A stretch of 64,000 nucleotides of DNA. Origin: Paramecium tetraurelia. Taxonomy: Eukaryota > Ciliophora > Oligohymenophorea > Peniculida > Parameciidae. The position numbers and the translations under genes are program-made. A model generated the notes under the pieces. The model had not been told where the DNA came from, did not search any database, and was given only the letters and a program-made list of their open reading frames with translations. The stretch's first letter is position 1. The number at the start of each line of letters is the position of its first letter. Below, piece by piece: positions 47,249 through 59,288 of the stretch. The stretch lies in contig NW_001798962.1 in assembly GCF_000165425.1 (NCBI RefSeq), forward strand, positions 127,705 to 191,704, written 5' to 3'.

Positions 47249-48152
47249 ATGGGCAAATTCACAAAAGATAAACGAGTATAAAGAAATTCATCATATTCTA
47301 AATAAGTATTATATAATATACTTATTAACTATTAACTTATCACTATAAAAGCACTTTTCACCATTTTTAGGATATTTATTATAGGAAAGCCAAAGAAGAT
47401 TAATTCAGAGCCAGATCAGCTTATAAGCTATTACAAATAGATGACTCCTTCTAAATATTTAGACAAGTTGAGAGAGCAATAGATTTATGTGCTGCTCCTG
47501 GCAGTTGGTCATAAGTTCTGGTTAAGAAGTTGACAGAAAAGAATTTCCTTCCATCCGAGAGTTGCAGAATAGTCTCAGTGGATTTGTAAGAGATGGCTCC
47601 ATTAGATCATGTCACTTAAATCCAAGGCGATATAACAAAAAAAACAACTGTGGATGAGATCTTAAAAAAGTTCAATTACTAAAGAGCAGACATTATTGTT
47701 TGTGATGGTGCACCTGATGTCACAGGATTTCATGATATTGATTATTACATCTAATCCTAATTGATAGTGGCTGCTTTGAATATTTGTTTGATGACTTTGA
47801 GAGAAAATGGAATATTTGTTGCAAAAATATTTAAAGGTTCAGATATCAAATTGTTGTACTCTTAATTTAAATTGTTCTTCAATTAAGTGTATTTTATGAA
47901 ACCCAAGTCAAGTAGAGCCTCAAGTGTTGAATACTTTATCATGTAATATCTATATGTAATAAATAATTTAGATGTCTTCAATACACACCAAAAATTTAAA
48001 CTCAAAATTTCCACTTATACACATTTCTTAAGGAAATTGAATAGGCAGAAAAACAGAAACAAGAAGTTATTGATTAATAAACAGAAAAGGAATAGTCCAA
48101 ATATTACAAATTTATTACATGTGGAGACCTGTCAGGATTTGATGAAAATTGA
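47249..48152 (+). CDS. FtsJ/Trm7-type tRNA 2'-O-methyltransferase
   Basis: A 259-residue product. MGKFTKDKR is followed, after a 95-nt intron (47,276-47,370), by DIYYRKAKEDQFRARSAYKL, the family start. The SAM site reads AIDLCAAPGSWSQVL, then VSVDLQEMAPLDHV, QGDIT, VCDGAPDVTGFHD and FVAKIFKG, giving the K-D-K-E tetrad of RrmJ/FtsJ enzymes. A second intron of 29 nt precedes CLQYTPKIQ, and the C-terminus CGDLSGFDEN matches Trm7/FTSJ1, which methylates ribose 32 and 34 in tRNA anticodon loops. The first intron is about three times the normal length here and may contain a retained IES (see findings). Confidence 0.93.
47277..47343 (+). mobile_element. candidate retained internal eliminated sequence (IES)
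   Basis: A 67-bp segment bounded by TA within the first FtsJ intron. Removing it leaves a 28-nt intron GTATAAAAGC...TTTTTAG, the standard size. Its right end read outward is TATAGTGA, a good match to the Paramecium IES end consensus TAYAGYNR; the left end TATAAAGA departs at position 5. Length fits the ~10-bp size ladder known for Paramecium IESs. It is non-coding. Alternative: simply a long intron. Confidence 0.5.
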
Positions 48153-48435
48153 GTATAAACATAATTCAGATTCATTATTCAAACTTTAAAAATACATACT
48201 ACTAATGTTAATTTTTTTTTAATTTTGCTTTAGGGTTTAGGATGTAGAAATTTCAAATTAAATCAAATTGATTTTCTGTTGAGATTCTTTGTTATTGTCA
48301 ATAATATTAATTTTCCTTCGTTTCTCTTGCTACTTATAAAAACGTCTTTCAATTTTGTTAAGTCTACATCTGAAATTGACTATTCATTATTCCTAAATAT
48401 TATTGATTAGATAATAATATAACAAATATTAAAAG
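48153..48435. promoter_or_regulatory. spacer between tandem genes
   Basis: About 280 AT-rich bases between the FtsJ stop and the large LRR gene. No gene or motif recognised; presumably terminator of the first and promoter of the second. Confidence 0.35.
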
Positions 48436-51400
48436 ATGATTTTCCTTGAGGATGCTTAGAGAGGACAAGCTCAATCACCAGAATCTTTTAAAAGACTGTT
48501 TTTACCTCATAAGAGTGATACGGGTTTTGTGTTTACGAAGTTGAATAAACAACTTACAACTGTCAAAAGTACAGAAAGAAAACTCTTTAAAAAACGTCAA
48601 CCTGATGAAGAATAGGAATAAGTGAAGCTTGATTAGTCTTCTAGCTTAGAGGTAAAGATGGCTGATGATCTTTTGAAACACGAGGTGTGTGATTGGTAGA
48701 ATTTCATGTAGAAGGATTAAGAAACAATCCGTCAAATTAACTCCTAAGATGAATTGTTTTAAGAACTTCCTTCAAAAATCAAAACTCAAGAAACTACTAA
48801 GAGAAATAAGATTTGGCAGGAAGGGAATGAACGATATGTGTTTTTTTCAAGGATGAGACAAGGAAAGTAAGCTTATATATTAATTATGAAAAAGTAAATT
48901 GTTACCTAACTTGAGTTCGCAAGACTTTCTTTCTTCAGTGCGACATTCATCCAAACTAAATGAATATGCTAAGGTGTATAAATAATAGCCTCAAAATATT
49001 TATTTGAGTCTCAATCTTTCTCAGCCAAAAAGAGTTCCCAAGACTTTTGGATTAATACAAAATACTTCCTAATTGCAAACAGTTAATACAAATAGATGCT
49101 TAAGATCAAGAGAAGATTGCAGAGCATTCTCATGTGCTATGTTAACCTCACAAAGCAAAACCATAACATCTCTTTAAATGAATCACAATATATTTGATCC
49201 ACAATAATTGAGAGATGTGTTATTAACCTTCCCAACAGCACTCAAAGACTTAGAATTAATTGATTGCAAACTTCATTATTAGCACATGGACATTTTAATG
49301 TCATTTATTAATAAAAATTAAATACTAAAAATTAATCTAGAAAAAAACAACATTCGAGATTAAGGATGTAAAATCATCATGAGATATTTGATGAATAATA
49401 ATACCCTCTAACATTTGAATCTCAATAACAATTAAATTACAGAATGTTCAAGCATGGCCATATCAAATCTATTAAAATAAACACAGAGACTTTTGGAATT
49501 GTATTTGGGATACAACAACTTAAACTCAAGTGCAGGAAATGCTATTTGGAAAGCAATGTACAAAAATACAAGTGTTAAAATATTGGATTTGTCTCATAAT
49601 AACATAGCTTCATTGGAATGTGCAGCCTCAATTGCCAAAGCTATTGCAAGACCATACAATGAATTACTTCATGTAGACTTATCCTATAATAAGTTTACCT
49701 ATCCATAAGCTCAATTAATTTCAGAATCATTGATCAAAAATGAAACTATTTATGGGTTTCATTTCGAAGGAAATTAAAGTGAATTATGTGTTAATCCAAA
49801 TGGATTTTTGGTTAATAACATTCAATTCAAAAAAACTTTAAGTGATAAATTAATTTAACTCTACAAATAACCTTAATATTTCAAATTACTCGAAATTCCT
49901 AAATAGCAACCCTATTAACCTCCTAAACAATATGAAGAGTTGGTCATGCCATTCAGTAGGCAGCGAAAAATTAGATCTACTAAGTCAAACATGTAAAAGA
50001 GCAATTAACTAAATAAATTAGACACTTGTTGGATTTGTGAAGGATGGTAAGAAATTAGATTTGAATGGAATGCCTATAAGTCTGGTAGTTTATACAATGA
50101 ACCCATATTCATTCACTTTGATTTTGAAGATTATCGACCTTTGTTGATGACACATTTAAATAATGAGTTCTTTTTTGTGAAGATGTGTCCACCCAATCAA
50201 GAAATACAATATTTCTTCACTAATCCCATATTAGGTGTTTAATAACCTGCTATGGATTAACCAATTAAATATTTAGACACTCCAATTCAGTCTATTCCTT
50301 TTTTATATAATGAGGAAATCTTAGTAGACGGAAACGCACTTGATTAAGTCAACGTATTGCAAACATACAATAAATAATAATTGTTTGACAAATACATGCC
50401 CTTAGTGTAATGCAAACCTAGGGAACCCTTAGCTAAATTTGACTTTTCTCCTTATTTGAACATCAAAAAACATAACTGGTCTGTTGAAACATCTATTTTT
50501 CGCAATTTTTAACCAGACACTCCATAATTGATTGACTAATGTTTTGAATTCGATTTTCAGAATTCAAAAGTAACTAGATTAGTTAAGGAAACAGAGATTG
50601 TTGAGGTAAAGGAAAGTCTCAAGGATTTATATAGGAACTTATTCCATGTATATAAATACCATGCAGCTGGGTCATAAGGTCAACCCATTCCTTGTATTTT
50701 GATACAGGATTATATTGATTTCTTAGTGTAGACATCTCTAATGGAAGGAATGAAGACCAATGATATTGATATCAGTTTTACATCGACTAGTGCAGCCAAA
50801 GATGTGGCATTTCCTTAAGCATATGAGAAAGGTTTAGTGAGATGCTAATTACTTGAAATTATGATAAGATTATGCAATGATAAATACATACGTCCAGGAT
50901 TATTTACTTCAATGGTAGATTCAATAAGCGCTATCAAATAATAAAGTTAAGAATATTTCAGCAGATTTGATTAAGCATAATAGTGGAGAAAAACAAGACT
51001 TTGGAATTAAAAATGCGATATTTTGTTAAATGATAGAGTTGCTATGTTAAAATCTCTTTACAAATATTGTTGTAAACTCAGTAAGAAGCCTTAGTAATTC
51101 AAAAATGACTATGTATCAATTCAAGATTTTAAGGATATGCTCAATCAATGCAAGTTAATCTGTGATGATCTAAATGAAAGGGAATGTTGTTTAGTTTATT
51201 TACAGTCTATGATAACTCAAAAAGATGAACTCTTCTCACCAAAGCATTATTAAATGAATTTTCATGAATTTATTGATGCCGTTGGTAGATTGGCTGAAAA
51301 GTTGTCAATTATTCGTGGTGATAAGCCTATAGATATTGATGATAGAAGGGCTAAAGATTTACACACCAAACTAGATGGGTTTCTATTGTACGTGTATTTG

Positions 51401-51733
51401 AATATAGGAAATGAGATGAAATCAACTCTTCCACCAAATGATCAAGATATCAAAGGGGTTGACAAATGCATGATAAATGACTTTAAGTCTTTGAAATAGA
51501 AATTAGAGGATTCCTTTACCGATGGTGATGAGCCACCTTATGATCCTAAAGTGGAGCTACCTCACCTTTCTAGTCAGATAACAAATTTATTGGGTAATAC
51601 CTTAGGAGGCAAGAAACAAACACTTAGATCTCAAATGAAATAGATAAAAAAAGAAGAGTAGAAATTTTCTTTAATAAATTTTGTTTAATACTTTAAAAGC
51701 ATATAACAATTAAACAAAGATTAAGATGATTGA
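48436..51733 (+). CDS. large LRR-containing protein, unknown function
   Basis: A 1,089-residue product with one 28-nt intron near 48,869-48,896. Residues ~1-200 are charged and likely flexible. LRRs of the ribonuclease-inhibitor type follow (residues ~210-420): TITSLQMNHNIFDPQQLRD, KDLELIDCKLHY, LQHLNLNNNQITECSSMA, LLELYLGYNNLNSSAGNA and VKILDLSHNNIASLEC. The last ~600 residues contain a conserved-looking Trp/Cys region (LDTCWICEGWQEIRFEW) and helical blocks (CQLLEIMIRLCNDKYIRPG) but no domain I can name. Long LRR proteins with such tails are common in cilia of protists (axonemal or basal-body scaffolds), which is only suggestive. Confidence 0.75.
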
Positions 51734-51938
51734 TTTTTGTATTAATATATCATTAAACCTTGTTTTTATCATGATAATATATAATAGTATTTTATTCATA
51801 AGCATTTTTATAATTTTCAAATATAAAATTATAAATTCTTTAATCAAAATGATGACTTTTATATTATTATATAATTAATCGTTATAAAAAAGGGAATATT
51901 TTTAATTTAGTGCAAAAACGAGAAAATTAATATATTCC

Positions 51939-53598
51939 TCATTATTTCTATTCAAATTTGGTAAAAGCATATTTGAATTTTATCTCTTTGGTTTTTACTT
52001 TTGCTTCGTCATCTTCTGTTTTGTTTGTAGTATATAAATTCTCAAAAGGGAGAGGAATATATCCAGAAGTATTGTAAATCGATGATAATTCACTTAGAAA
52101 AATCTATCCCTTTTTAATTTTTTTTTAATAGACTATTGATTATTTTGATAATGTTACCTGAATTTTATATCTTGGTGGCTGATGGATAGTAAGATTATAA
52201 AGCATAAACGTTTTTTGACATACTAGTTAGTGCATAATACTTATCAGTGACTGAGAGCTCTTTAAACTCATCGGTTGAGAAAATTTAATTGTTTGACCAT
52301 AAAGATAATACTTTGCTTTACCCTTCAATGTAATTTTACCATTCGTCTTAAAATTGAGACAAGTAATCCGGATCTAATTGTTCAATATATTTAATAAAAT
52401 AATTTCTGCATTTTTCAGCATCAGAGTTCCTGAGTTTAAATTTCTTTAATCCGTTTAAAATTGAAGAATTAGATTGGATGATATTTCTCTCTTTCTGGGA
52501 GAGGTGTGTGCAGAAAATAAACCATGCTCTGGATAGAGTGTCTTCATCTGTCTTATATGATTGAGTGAGATATCTTAAAATAACAGACAATTTTCTAAGC
52601 AGTAAAAGATGTTTACTATGATTTTCTAGATAATTAGAGATTATAAAAAATGAATGATCCACGCAATTACAACCTGTCCATCTAACACGAAATGGGAACT
52701 TTTTAACTCCTATCCCAATGTCATCCCCAAAAGTCCAGGCTGGCTTAAGAGCTTTTCTTTTTTCTTTCTATTTATTTTGAGTTTCTTATTCTATCTCCGG
52801 CCTCATTTCTCCATGAAAACATTATTCCATGATCAGATTTATTTTTACTTACATCCGATATTTTTATACATCGTTCGATTACTTAGCCCCGAATCTCCTG
52901 TAAAGTTTTAAACCTTATTCATCAGCTGCTTCTGCAATTTATATGTAGTTTCTTTTAAAAATTTCAATCTCTTAGTTATAATATACTATTCTGATATTAG
53001 CAATTTTGGTAAAGTCCAAGTTAAATTTTAGTAATGACATATTGTATTTGAAGACTGGGTTCTTCTCTTTTAAATTAGCTCCAAGTTGGTTGATTTTATC
53101 CTATAGAAATTTGAGTTATTCTAGGATCATAGGTATGCAAGCAGTAATATCGATAAGAACTTTAAAATAGTCATTTAAAACTTCCCCAAACCATTACAAT
53201 TTTAAATCTCCATTCAGACCTAAATTGTAACTGAGACTTTTCTCTAAATTAAATTTTTATAACAAATACCATCATCATCAAGTTTATAGTAAACTCCATT
53301 TTATTTTCCTTGACCTAAATTACAAATTGATACAAATCTTGTCCAAAATCCAAAAGCATCAAGTACTGTTTAATTTGTAGTCAGGGAAACCTATTGTAGA
53401 ATAGCATTTAACCTTTGTAATACGAAAAAGAATGATCCTATTACTATTAATTTATTTGTATAATTAGCGAACTTCTTTGAGCAAATTGTTCACGACAAAT
53501 ATCAATTAAGTGAGTTCGATGGATAAGGTTCCTGTTCTCAAAAATTAAAAATCATCAAATGCCAAAGTCTATTACTCATCTGAGGAAACGCATCCCAT
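51939..53598 (-). CDS. MGC-start protein, unknown function
   Basis: About 515 residues. Start MGCVSSDEQQTL carries a strong myristoylation/palmitoylation signature. A hydrophobic helix (VIGSFFFVLQRLNAILQQ) is near residue 60, followed by long helical blocks (LKFLQDKINQLGANLKEKN, KRNYIQIAEAADEQGLK) and VRWTGCNCVDHSFFIISNYL. Introns of 22 nt and 26 nt fit; the last one is 54 nt or is a 25-nt intron with an odd 29-nt addition (52,104-52,132). The start is uncertain because a protein-like minus-strand frame continues upstream to about 53,930. No known family. Tail ends EIKFKYAFTKFEQKQ. Confidence 0.62.
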
Positions 53599-54557
53599 AT
53601 TTTATTATTATTTATACTATAGCTCACATCAATAAATAAAATTTCCCTTTAGATTTATTTAATCAATCTTTTATGTTATTTTAAATCTTACAAAAACGAT
53701 ATTTTATAATTACGAATAGACGAAGTGAAAAAATTTAGAGATTCTACACCTTGCTTTATTGAATAGTACTTGTTATCTGTCAACTCTGAATATACGATTA
53801 TTTATTTTTATATTAATACAAAAACAGCAGGCTTAATCAGTTAAGAAAAAAATAAAAATTAAATATTGAAACTGTTGACATATTCTGATGATAGGTTCAA
53901 AACAACTTAAAATGAAATTCAGAAATCCCACCTTAATATCCTGATCTAAAATTATTTGATAAATAATGTCAATCGACTTTTATTTTTCAAATGTATCATT
54001 GTGACCATTAAACTTTGTAATCATTATAATAATGCCTAAATGGTTGCTGTTTTTTTATCTAATATTATCCTATAGTACAGCTTATTCGGTTATTCAAATA
54101 AAATCTATAATTGCTCAATATTATTTATTAAAAATAATAAGTATGCACATTATTATAATTTATAAATAGTGATCAGTTTTTGTGAGATTTTTAATAAAAA
54201 ATCATACAATTCTTTAAAACTGGAATGTTAAACAATTCTAGATTTGAATAGAAGTATTGGAAGAACCTAGCAAATACAATAATGTGCATTTTTCTAATTC
54301 TGATTTCTACACATCTTATATTCAAAATGGTAAATTTATAATATCAAAATAATGAATAATCATTGACATTATGTTGCAAAATATATATATTTTAATTAAT
54401 AATTACTTTATTTAAATCAGAAGATCCATTTCTTTTGCAAAAATTTATTATATAGCTATGAAATTTGGAAATAATAATATTAGTATTCTGAGATTAATAT
54501 TTATAATTATGATGTTTATTAATATATTTTGGAAAGTATAACATTAATTTATTAACG
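53599..54557. other. long spacer with unresolved minus-strand reading frame
   Basis: About 960 bases between divergent genes. A minus frame free of TGA from ~53,930 to 53,536 contains protein-like stretches (ELTDNKYYSIKQGVESLNFF, QREILFIDVSYSINNNKIWD) but no Met and it overlaps the next gene start. The right half (54,000-54,557) is very AT-rich and empty. Confidence 0.35.
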
Positions 54558-56132
54558 ATGAAACAAATAGTGATAAATTTCTCTGATCTTAATGATGAAG
54601 CAAAGAAAAAGTATATTAGATATTTGACCCAAAATAACATAAGCATAGAGAATTAATCATTAAAGAAATCGCAATTGCCTTTTTAACATCGATCTAGATA
54701 ATATAGTACTTTGAGTGACATTGCCAATAGCAAGGCTTTCACACCAGCCAGTAATAGATTTCATTTAAGTAGGAAGAATCGTAAAAGTAAGCTTCCTAAC
54801 ACTTTAAGACAGATCATTCTGTTGGAGCAAAATTTAGCGATTTAGAAGAGTCATATCCAAAAATAATGAGCAGAATTTAAAATAAAGATCTATTATCAAG
54901 ACCTTTGAAATTGAGTTTTAATGAGCTAAGTCTTCTAATAGAGGAAATATATTAAAAAAAGTTTGTAGAAGATTCTAATCAAATTGCTAGGAATTAGAAA
55001 GTGTCAGAAATTGCATTTGTTGACTATGTCTACGAATTTCTATAAAATAAATTTAAGCATTCAAAAAATCAAGTAAGATTTTACGTATATTAGTTAATAA
55101 TAAACTTTTTAGCATCTGTCGATTTACATGCATTGAAAAGGAAAGACGTAAATATTTTCTAGCAATTTTTGAAATTCAATAAACAAGAAGTGTTGACATT
55201 CTACTTGTTCACTAGAGCAGTCATATAAAAGGAACTGAAATTGCCATTCTATCATCGTAAACTATATTTGTTATATAATTATTAAAGCACTTAGAAAGCA
55301 AGGGATAGATAGTAATCAATTGCAATTGAGTTAGAAGTAGGTTCAATAGATCTCCTTACTTTTATATGGATCACCAGAGAAATATCAAGAATTTAAGAAA
55401 TTTTTTCCTGGAAACAGCATATCTGTAAGTGAATTTTCGTTTGCAGCCATCCTGATTTATGAAGCTCAACATTAAACCAACAAGCAAAAACCATTTTAAC
55501 AATAACACAGATCGCTCTCCCCCCTTCAAAATACCAGTTATGACGACTCCTAGGATTTAAGATAACCTGACTCTCCTTTGTTTATGCAATCCGAAATGTC
55601 TATGGAGAATAATAGATAATAAAATGAAAACTTCTTCTCCTCTGCTTTGTAAAGTGTCAGTAGTCAAAAGAAGCAACACTGGTAAGTGTAGATAAAGTTT
55701 CATCGAATACCATGTGCTGCTAACAATGTTTAAAAGTTGATTAACGAAAAATTGGAAACAAAATTATCTGATTTTATTGAAGAAATGCTTTCAGAAATGG
55801 AAGATCTCACTGATGATTAGAAGCAATAGTGTGTAACTGGAATAGAAGCTAGGATTGTAGATACTATGGCCATTCTTTTGGATGCTATATATAAATACGA
55901 TAAATTATTGTGGTATTATTAATTAAATTTATCAAGGTTTAAGAAACTGAACAAATAACCAGATGAATTTGGATTAGAGTATATAGAGAATTTGTAGAAG
56001 CTTTATCGCTCATTAGTTAAGGCAAAGCAACCTTTGGATGATCAATTAGATTAACTCTGTCAATAGATGATGCAAGTAATTACTTAATTAATATTTTAAG
56101 ACTCCAGATTTAGCAAAGTAAATAGGAAATGA
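54558..56132 (+). CDS. helical protein, unknown function
   Basis: A 508-residue product with introns of 26 nt (after SRKNRK) and 22 nt (before ILIYEAQHQTN); coding length is divisible by three. Start MKQIVINFSDLNDEAKKKYI. The central region (LSLLIEEIYQKKFVEDSNQI, FYVYQLIINFLASVDLHAL, EVLTFYLFTRAVIQKELKL) is all helical and could be a CH-like or armadillo-like fold. The C-terminal ~170 residues form a coiled coil (LINEKLETKLSDFIEEMLSE, LYRSLVKAKQPLDDQLDQL). No signature recognised. No membrane segment. Confidence 0.7.
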
Positions 56133-56189
56133 ATTATTGCAATACTTCTATAATTGTAAATGATACTTGATAATTAAATATAAAATATA

Positions 56190-56513
56190 ATTCATCAATT
56201 TAAATAAACCCTAATACTGGATCTATCTATCAGATTCATTCTTCAATTTTATATATTTCATTGTAGGTTTGGTATTTGATACTTCAATTATAGAAGCATT
56301 ATAGTTTTCAACAGTCAAAGGACTCCCAATGAGATCTTAGAATTTGATTTTTCTTATTGTAAATTTATATTTATTGTCATTATTTTTTAGGCAGGAATAT
56401 CAGAGCGATTATCAATTTGAATTTTGGTAATTTTATAACTATAAATGAAAGTATAACAAAGGGTATTACTGGTTTTTGATTTTGTATAGTTTATCCTTAG
56501 ATTTTGAAATCAT
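56190..56513 (-). CDS. probable small hypothetical protein, structure unresolved
   Basis: Starts MISKSKDKLYKIKNH with a 31-nt intron (GTAATACCC...TTATAG), then KITKIQIDNRSDIPAQK. After a run of six A the protein-like frame shifts by one: TIRKIKFQDLIGSPLTVENY and SIIEVSNTKPTMKYIKL continue in the next frame. A one-base error in the A-run would give a single product of about 100 residues. The alternating charged/hydrophobic pattern suggests beta strands. The true 3' end is not found; the given end is approximate. Convergent with the helical-protein gene. Confidence 0.4.
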
Positions 56514-57072
56514 AAGTAGATAATTCTAGTAGTTTAAGTATTTGCAACTGCTTAAGAATAATTTGATGTTTGTTTCAGCAATCATCGAACGTACAGAAGC
56601 TTTCTTTAGAACCATATCTCTAAAAATTGTAATAACTAATATCATAGAAGTTGTATATTATTCTATATTTTTACTTTGAAAGTTTGAATTTTAATTAATT
56701 AATTAAGGAAAATATTAATATGAATAACTTAAATAATAATAACAATAATAATAACGATAAGATTTTTAATTACTATCAGGATACCTATTTCAATCAGACT
56801 ATCAATATTATAAGAATGAATAGAAAAGTTGAAAAAAAAATTCTAATCTCTATATGTGGTACTCCTCTATTATATTGATTCGTGTTATTTAACATTTAAA
56901 TGATGATTACAATTTTGATATCTTTATAGAATAATCTTTTTATTCTCAAATAATTAATTGTTGCCAATTGAACAAAGATTTTTTGAATAAATTAATGAAT
57001 ATTTCATCATATATTCATGCTATACATGTCCTTTCTGATAATTGACTCTAATTTTCAGTTCTGAATTTATAA

Positions 57073-57101
57073 CTAAAAGTTTTAAATCTCATTATCAAAT
57101 T
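57073..57101 (+). repeat. 29-bp direct repeat A, copy 1
   Basis: The 29 bases starting CTAAAAGTTTTAAATCTC recur exactly at 57,318-57,346, immediately after the assembly gap. Sequence diverges right after the shared block. Confidence 0.85.
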
Positions 57102-57126
57102 GATAACATTTGAGATAAAAGTTTTG

Positions 57127-57167
57127 TGTTGGGTTAGGATTAAAAAATTGTAGAAAACATTTGAAAT
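57127..57167 (+). repeat. repeats B and C before the gap
   Basis: Repeat B (TGTTGGGTTAGGATTAA, 57,127-57,143) and repeat C (TGTAGAAAACATTTGAAAT, 57,149-57,167) precede the N-run. Both recur after the gap but in reversed order: C at 57,521-57,539 and B at 57,553-57,569. Confidence 0.85.
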
Positions 57168-57317
57168 NNNNNNNNNNNNNNNNNNNNNNNNNNNNNNNNN
57201 NNNNNNNNNNNNNNNNNNNNNNNNNNNNNNNNNNNNNNNNNNNNNNNNNNNNNNNNNNNNNNNNNNNNNNNNNNNNNNNNNNNNNNNNNNNNNNNNNNNN
57301 NNNNNNNNNNNNNNNNN
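57168..57317. other. assembly gap (150 N)
   Basis: A run of 150 N. It lies between two copies of repeat A and two copies of repeat C, so the gap probably marks a local duplication that the assembler could not close; its length may be nominal. Confidence 0.98.
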
Positions 57318-57569
57318 CTAAAAGTTTTAAATCTCATTATCAAATTACTATCGATTTATGATTAATTTTAGATTTATAGATTGTAAAGAAATAATATATT
57401 AAAGATATTTTATTATATTACATTATATCCATAATAAAAGTTTTGAAATGTACTAAATGAAAAATTGTACATATAAATTAAAAGTTATTAAAATTGAAAA
57501 TTTTAAGAGATTTAGTTGTCTGTAGAAAACATTTGAAATAATAATTAATTTTTGTTGGGTTAGGATTAA
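57318..57569 (+). repeat. repeats A, C, B after the gap
   Basis: Contains copy 2 of repeats A (57,318-57,346), C (57,521-57,539) and B (57,553-57,569). No coding potential seen in the unit. Confidence 0.8.
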
Positions 57570-57775
57570 TCATTTAATCACAATAAATCGATTATTAATA
57601 ATTCCCTTCCTGAACCTTGGAATTCAAATTTTGAATTATCTTAAGACCTATTGTTATTTTAATTTAAATTAATTATAGTATAATAATTTATCAGAGATAT
57701 TTTACATTTAAATATATAAATAATATTATTATATTTAGTTCATTATCAGAATTTGAATAAAATATATATTGATAA

Positions 57776-58369
57776 ATGATTACTTTTGTTTTGGACTCTT
57801 TGTCTGATATCATAGCTAATTTCTAAATCTTTGAAGATGAAAAAATAGTCATGCTTCTCTAACAGTGTATTGCAATATTAGTTAATTTTTCGATCTTTTT
57901 AATTATCTAAATTAACTTAACAAGATTTAAATATTTTTTGGAACTAATGATATCAATTCAAAAAGGATTGAGAATCTATTAAAACAGATATGAACCTATT
58001 GCTTTTACAATTCAACGAAAAAAAGAAATTTTGTATCATGAGGTATAAATACAAATTTTTATGATTTAAAATTTCTTTAAACAAAATAGTATGATAAAGT
58101 ATTATGTTTTTAAATTCAAAAATATCATTTTGAGAGATTCCTAAAAATCATTTCAAAGATGGTTTTATTGGATAATATCCTATAAATATTGGTTCTTTGT
58201 ATTATAGTCTTCTTTTCATAAATTAAATTTGTTTCCATTTTCTTCAGCCATTTTGGAATAATTAGTTTAGATAATGTTGTAAAACAAAAGATTAAATAAA
58301 TGTAGTAGTGTATATAATAATAAATTTTGTTTTTTCAAACAATAGTCCACACCTATATGGAACAAATGA
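57776..58369 (+). CDS. doubtful membrane-type reading frame
   Basis: 198 codons without TGA, starting MITFVLDSLSDIIANFQIF with one hydrophobic stretch (CIAILVNFSIFLIIQ). The first ~90 codons look protein-like (KGLRIYQNRYEPIAFTIQRK); the rest is AT-driven and may hold introns. It stops 225 bases before the Rab start. Chance occurrence is possible because only TGA stops translation. Confidence 0.28.
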
Positions 58370-58594
58370 AAGAATTATACAAGAATAATAATAACTAGTA
58401 TGTATTATATAAATTTAAAATGTAAATTTTCTTATAATTTCTGTGGAATACATGTTAAGTATTAATAATCAATCGGTTTGTGATTCAGATTTGATCATAT
58501 TAATTATAATTGTATAGTATATTTTTATGGGATTTAAAGTTGAGTGAGTGTAATGAATTCTGATTTAATAAAAATATTAAATAAATCATCAAAC

Positions 58595-59266
<672 letters not shown>

Positions 59267-59288
59267 AATTAAGATAAATTATTAAATA

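Larger units (their letters stand above)
56514..57775. other. low-complexity AT-rich region with gap
   Basis: About 1.26 kb, including the N-gap. A 53-codon plus frame at 56,720-56,878 (MNNL then an Asn run) is the only coding-like item and is weak. Contains the local repeats around the gap. I see no gene with confidence. Confidence 0.4.

Noticed and set aside
53886-53944. Possible box C/D snoRNA (TGATGA ... CTGA)
   Set aside because: The base before TGATGA is C rather than A/G, no clear terminal stem, and such short boxes are expected by chance in AT-rich DNA.
57127-57143. TTGGGTTAGG looked telomere-like
   Set aside because: Only a single unit per site, no tandem array; Paramecium telomeres are long GGGGTT/GGGTTT runs.
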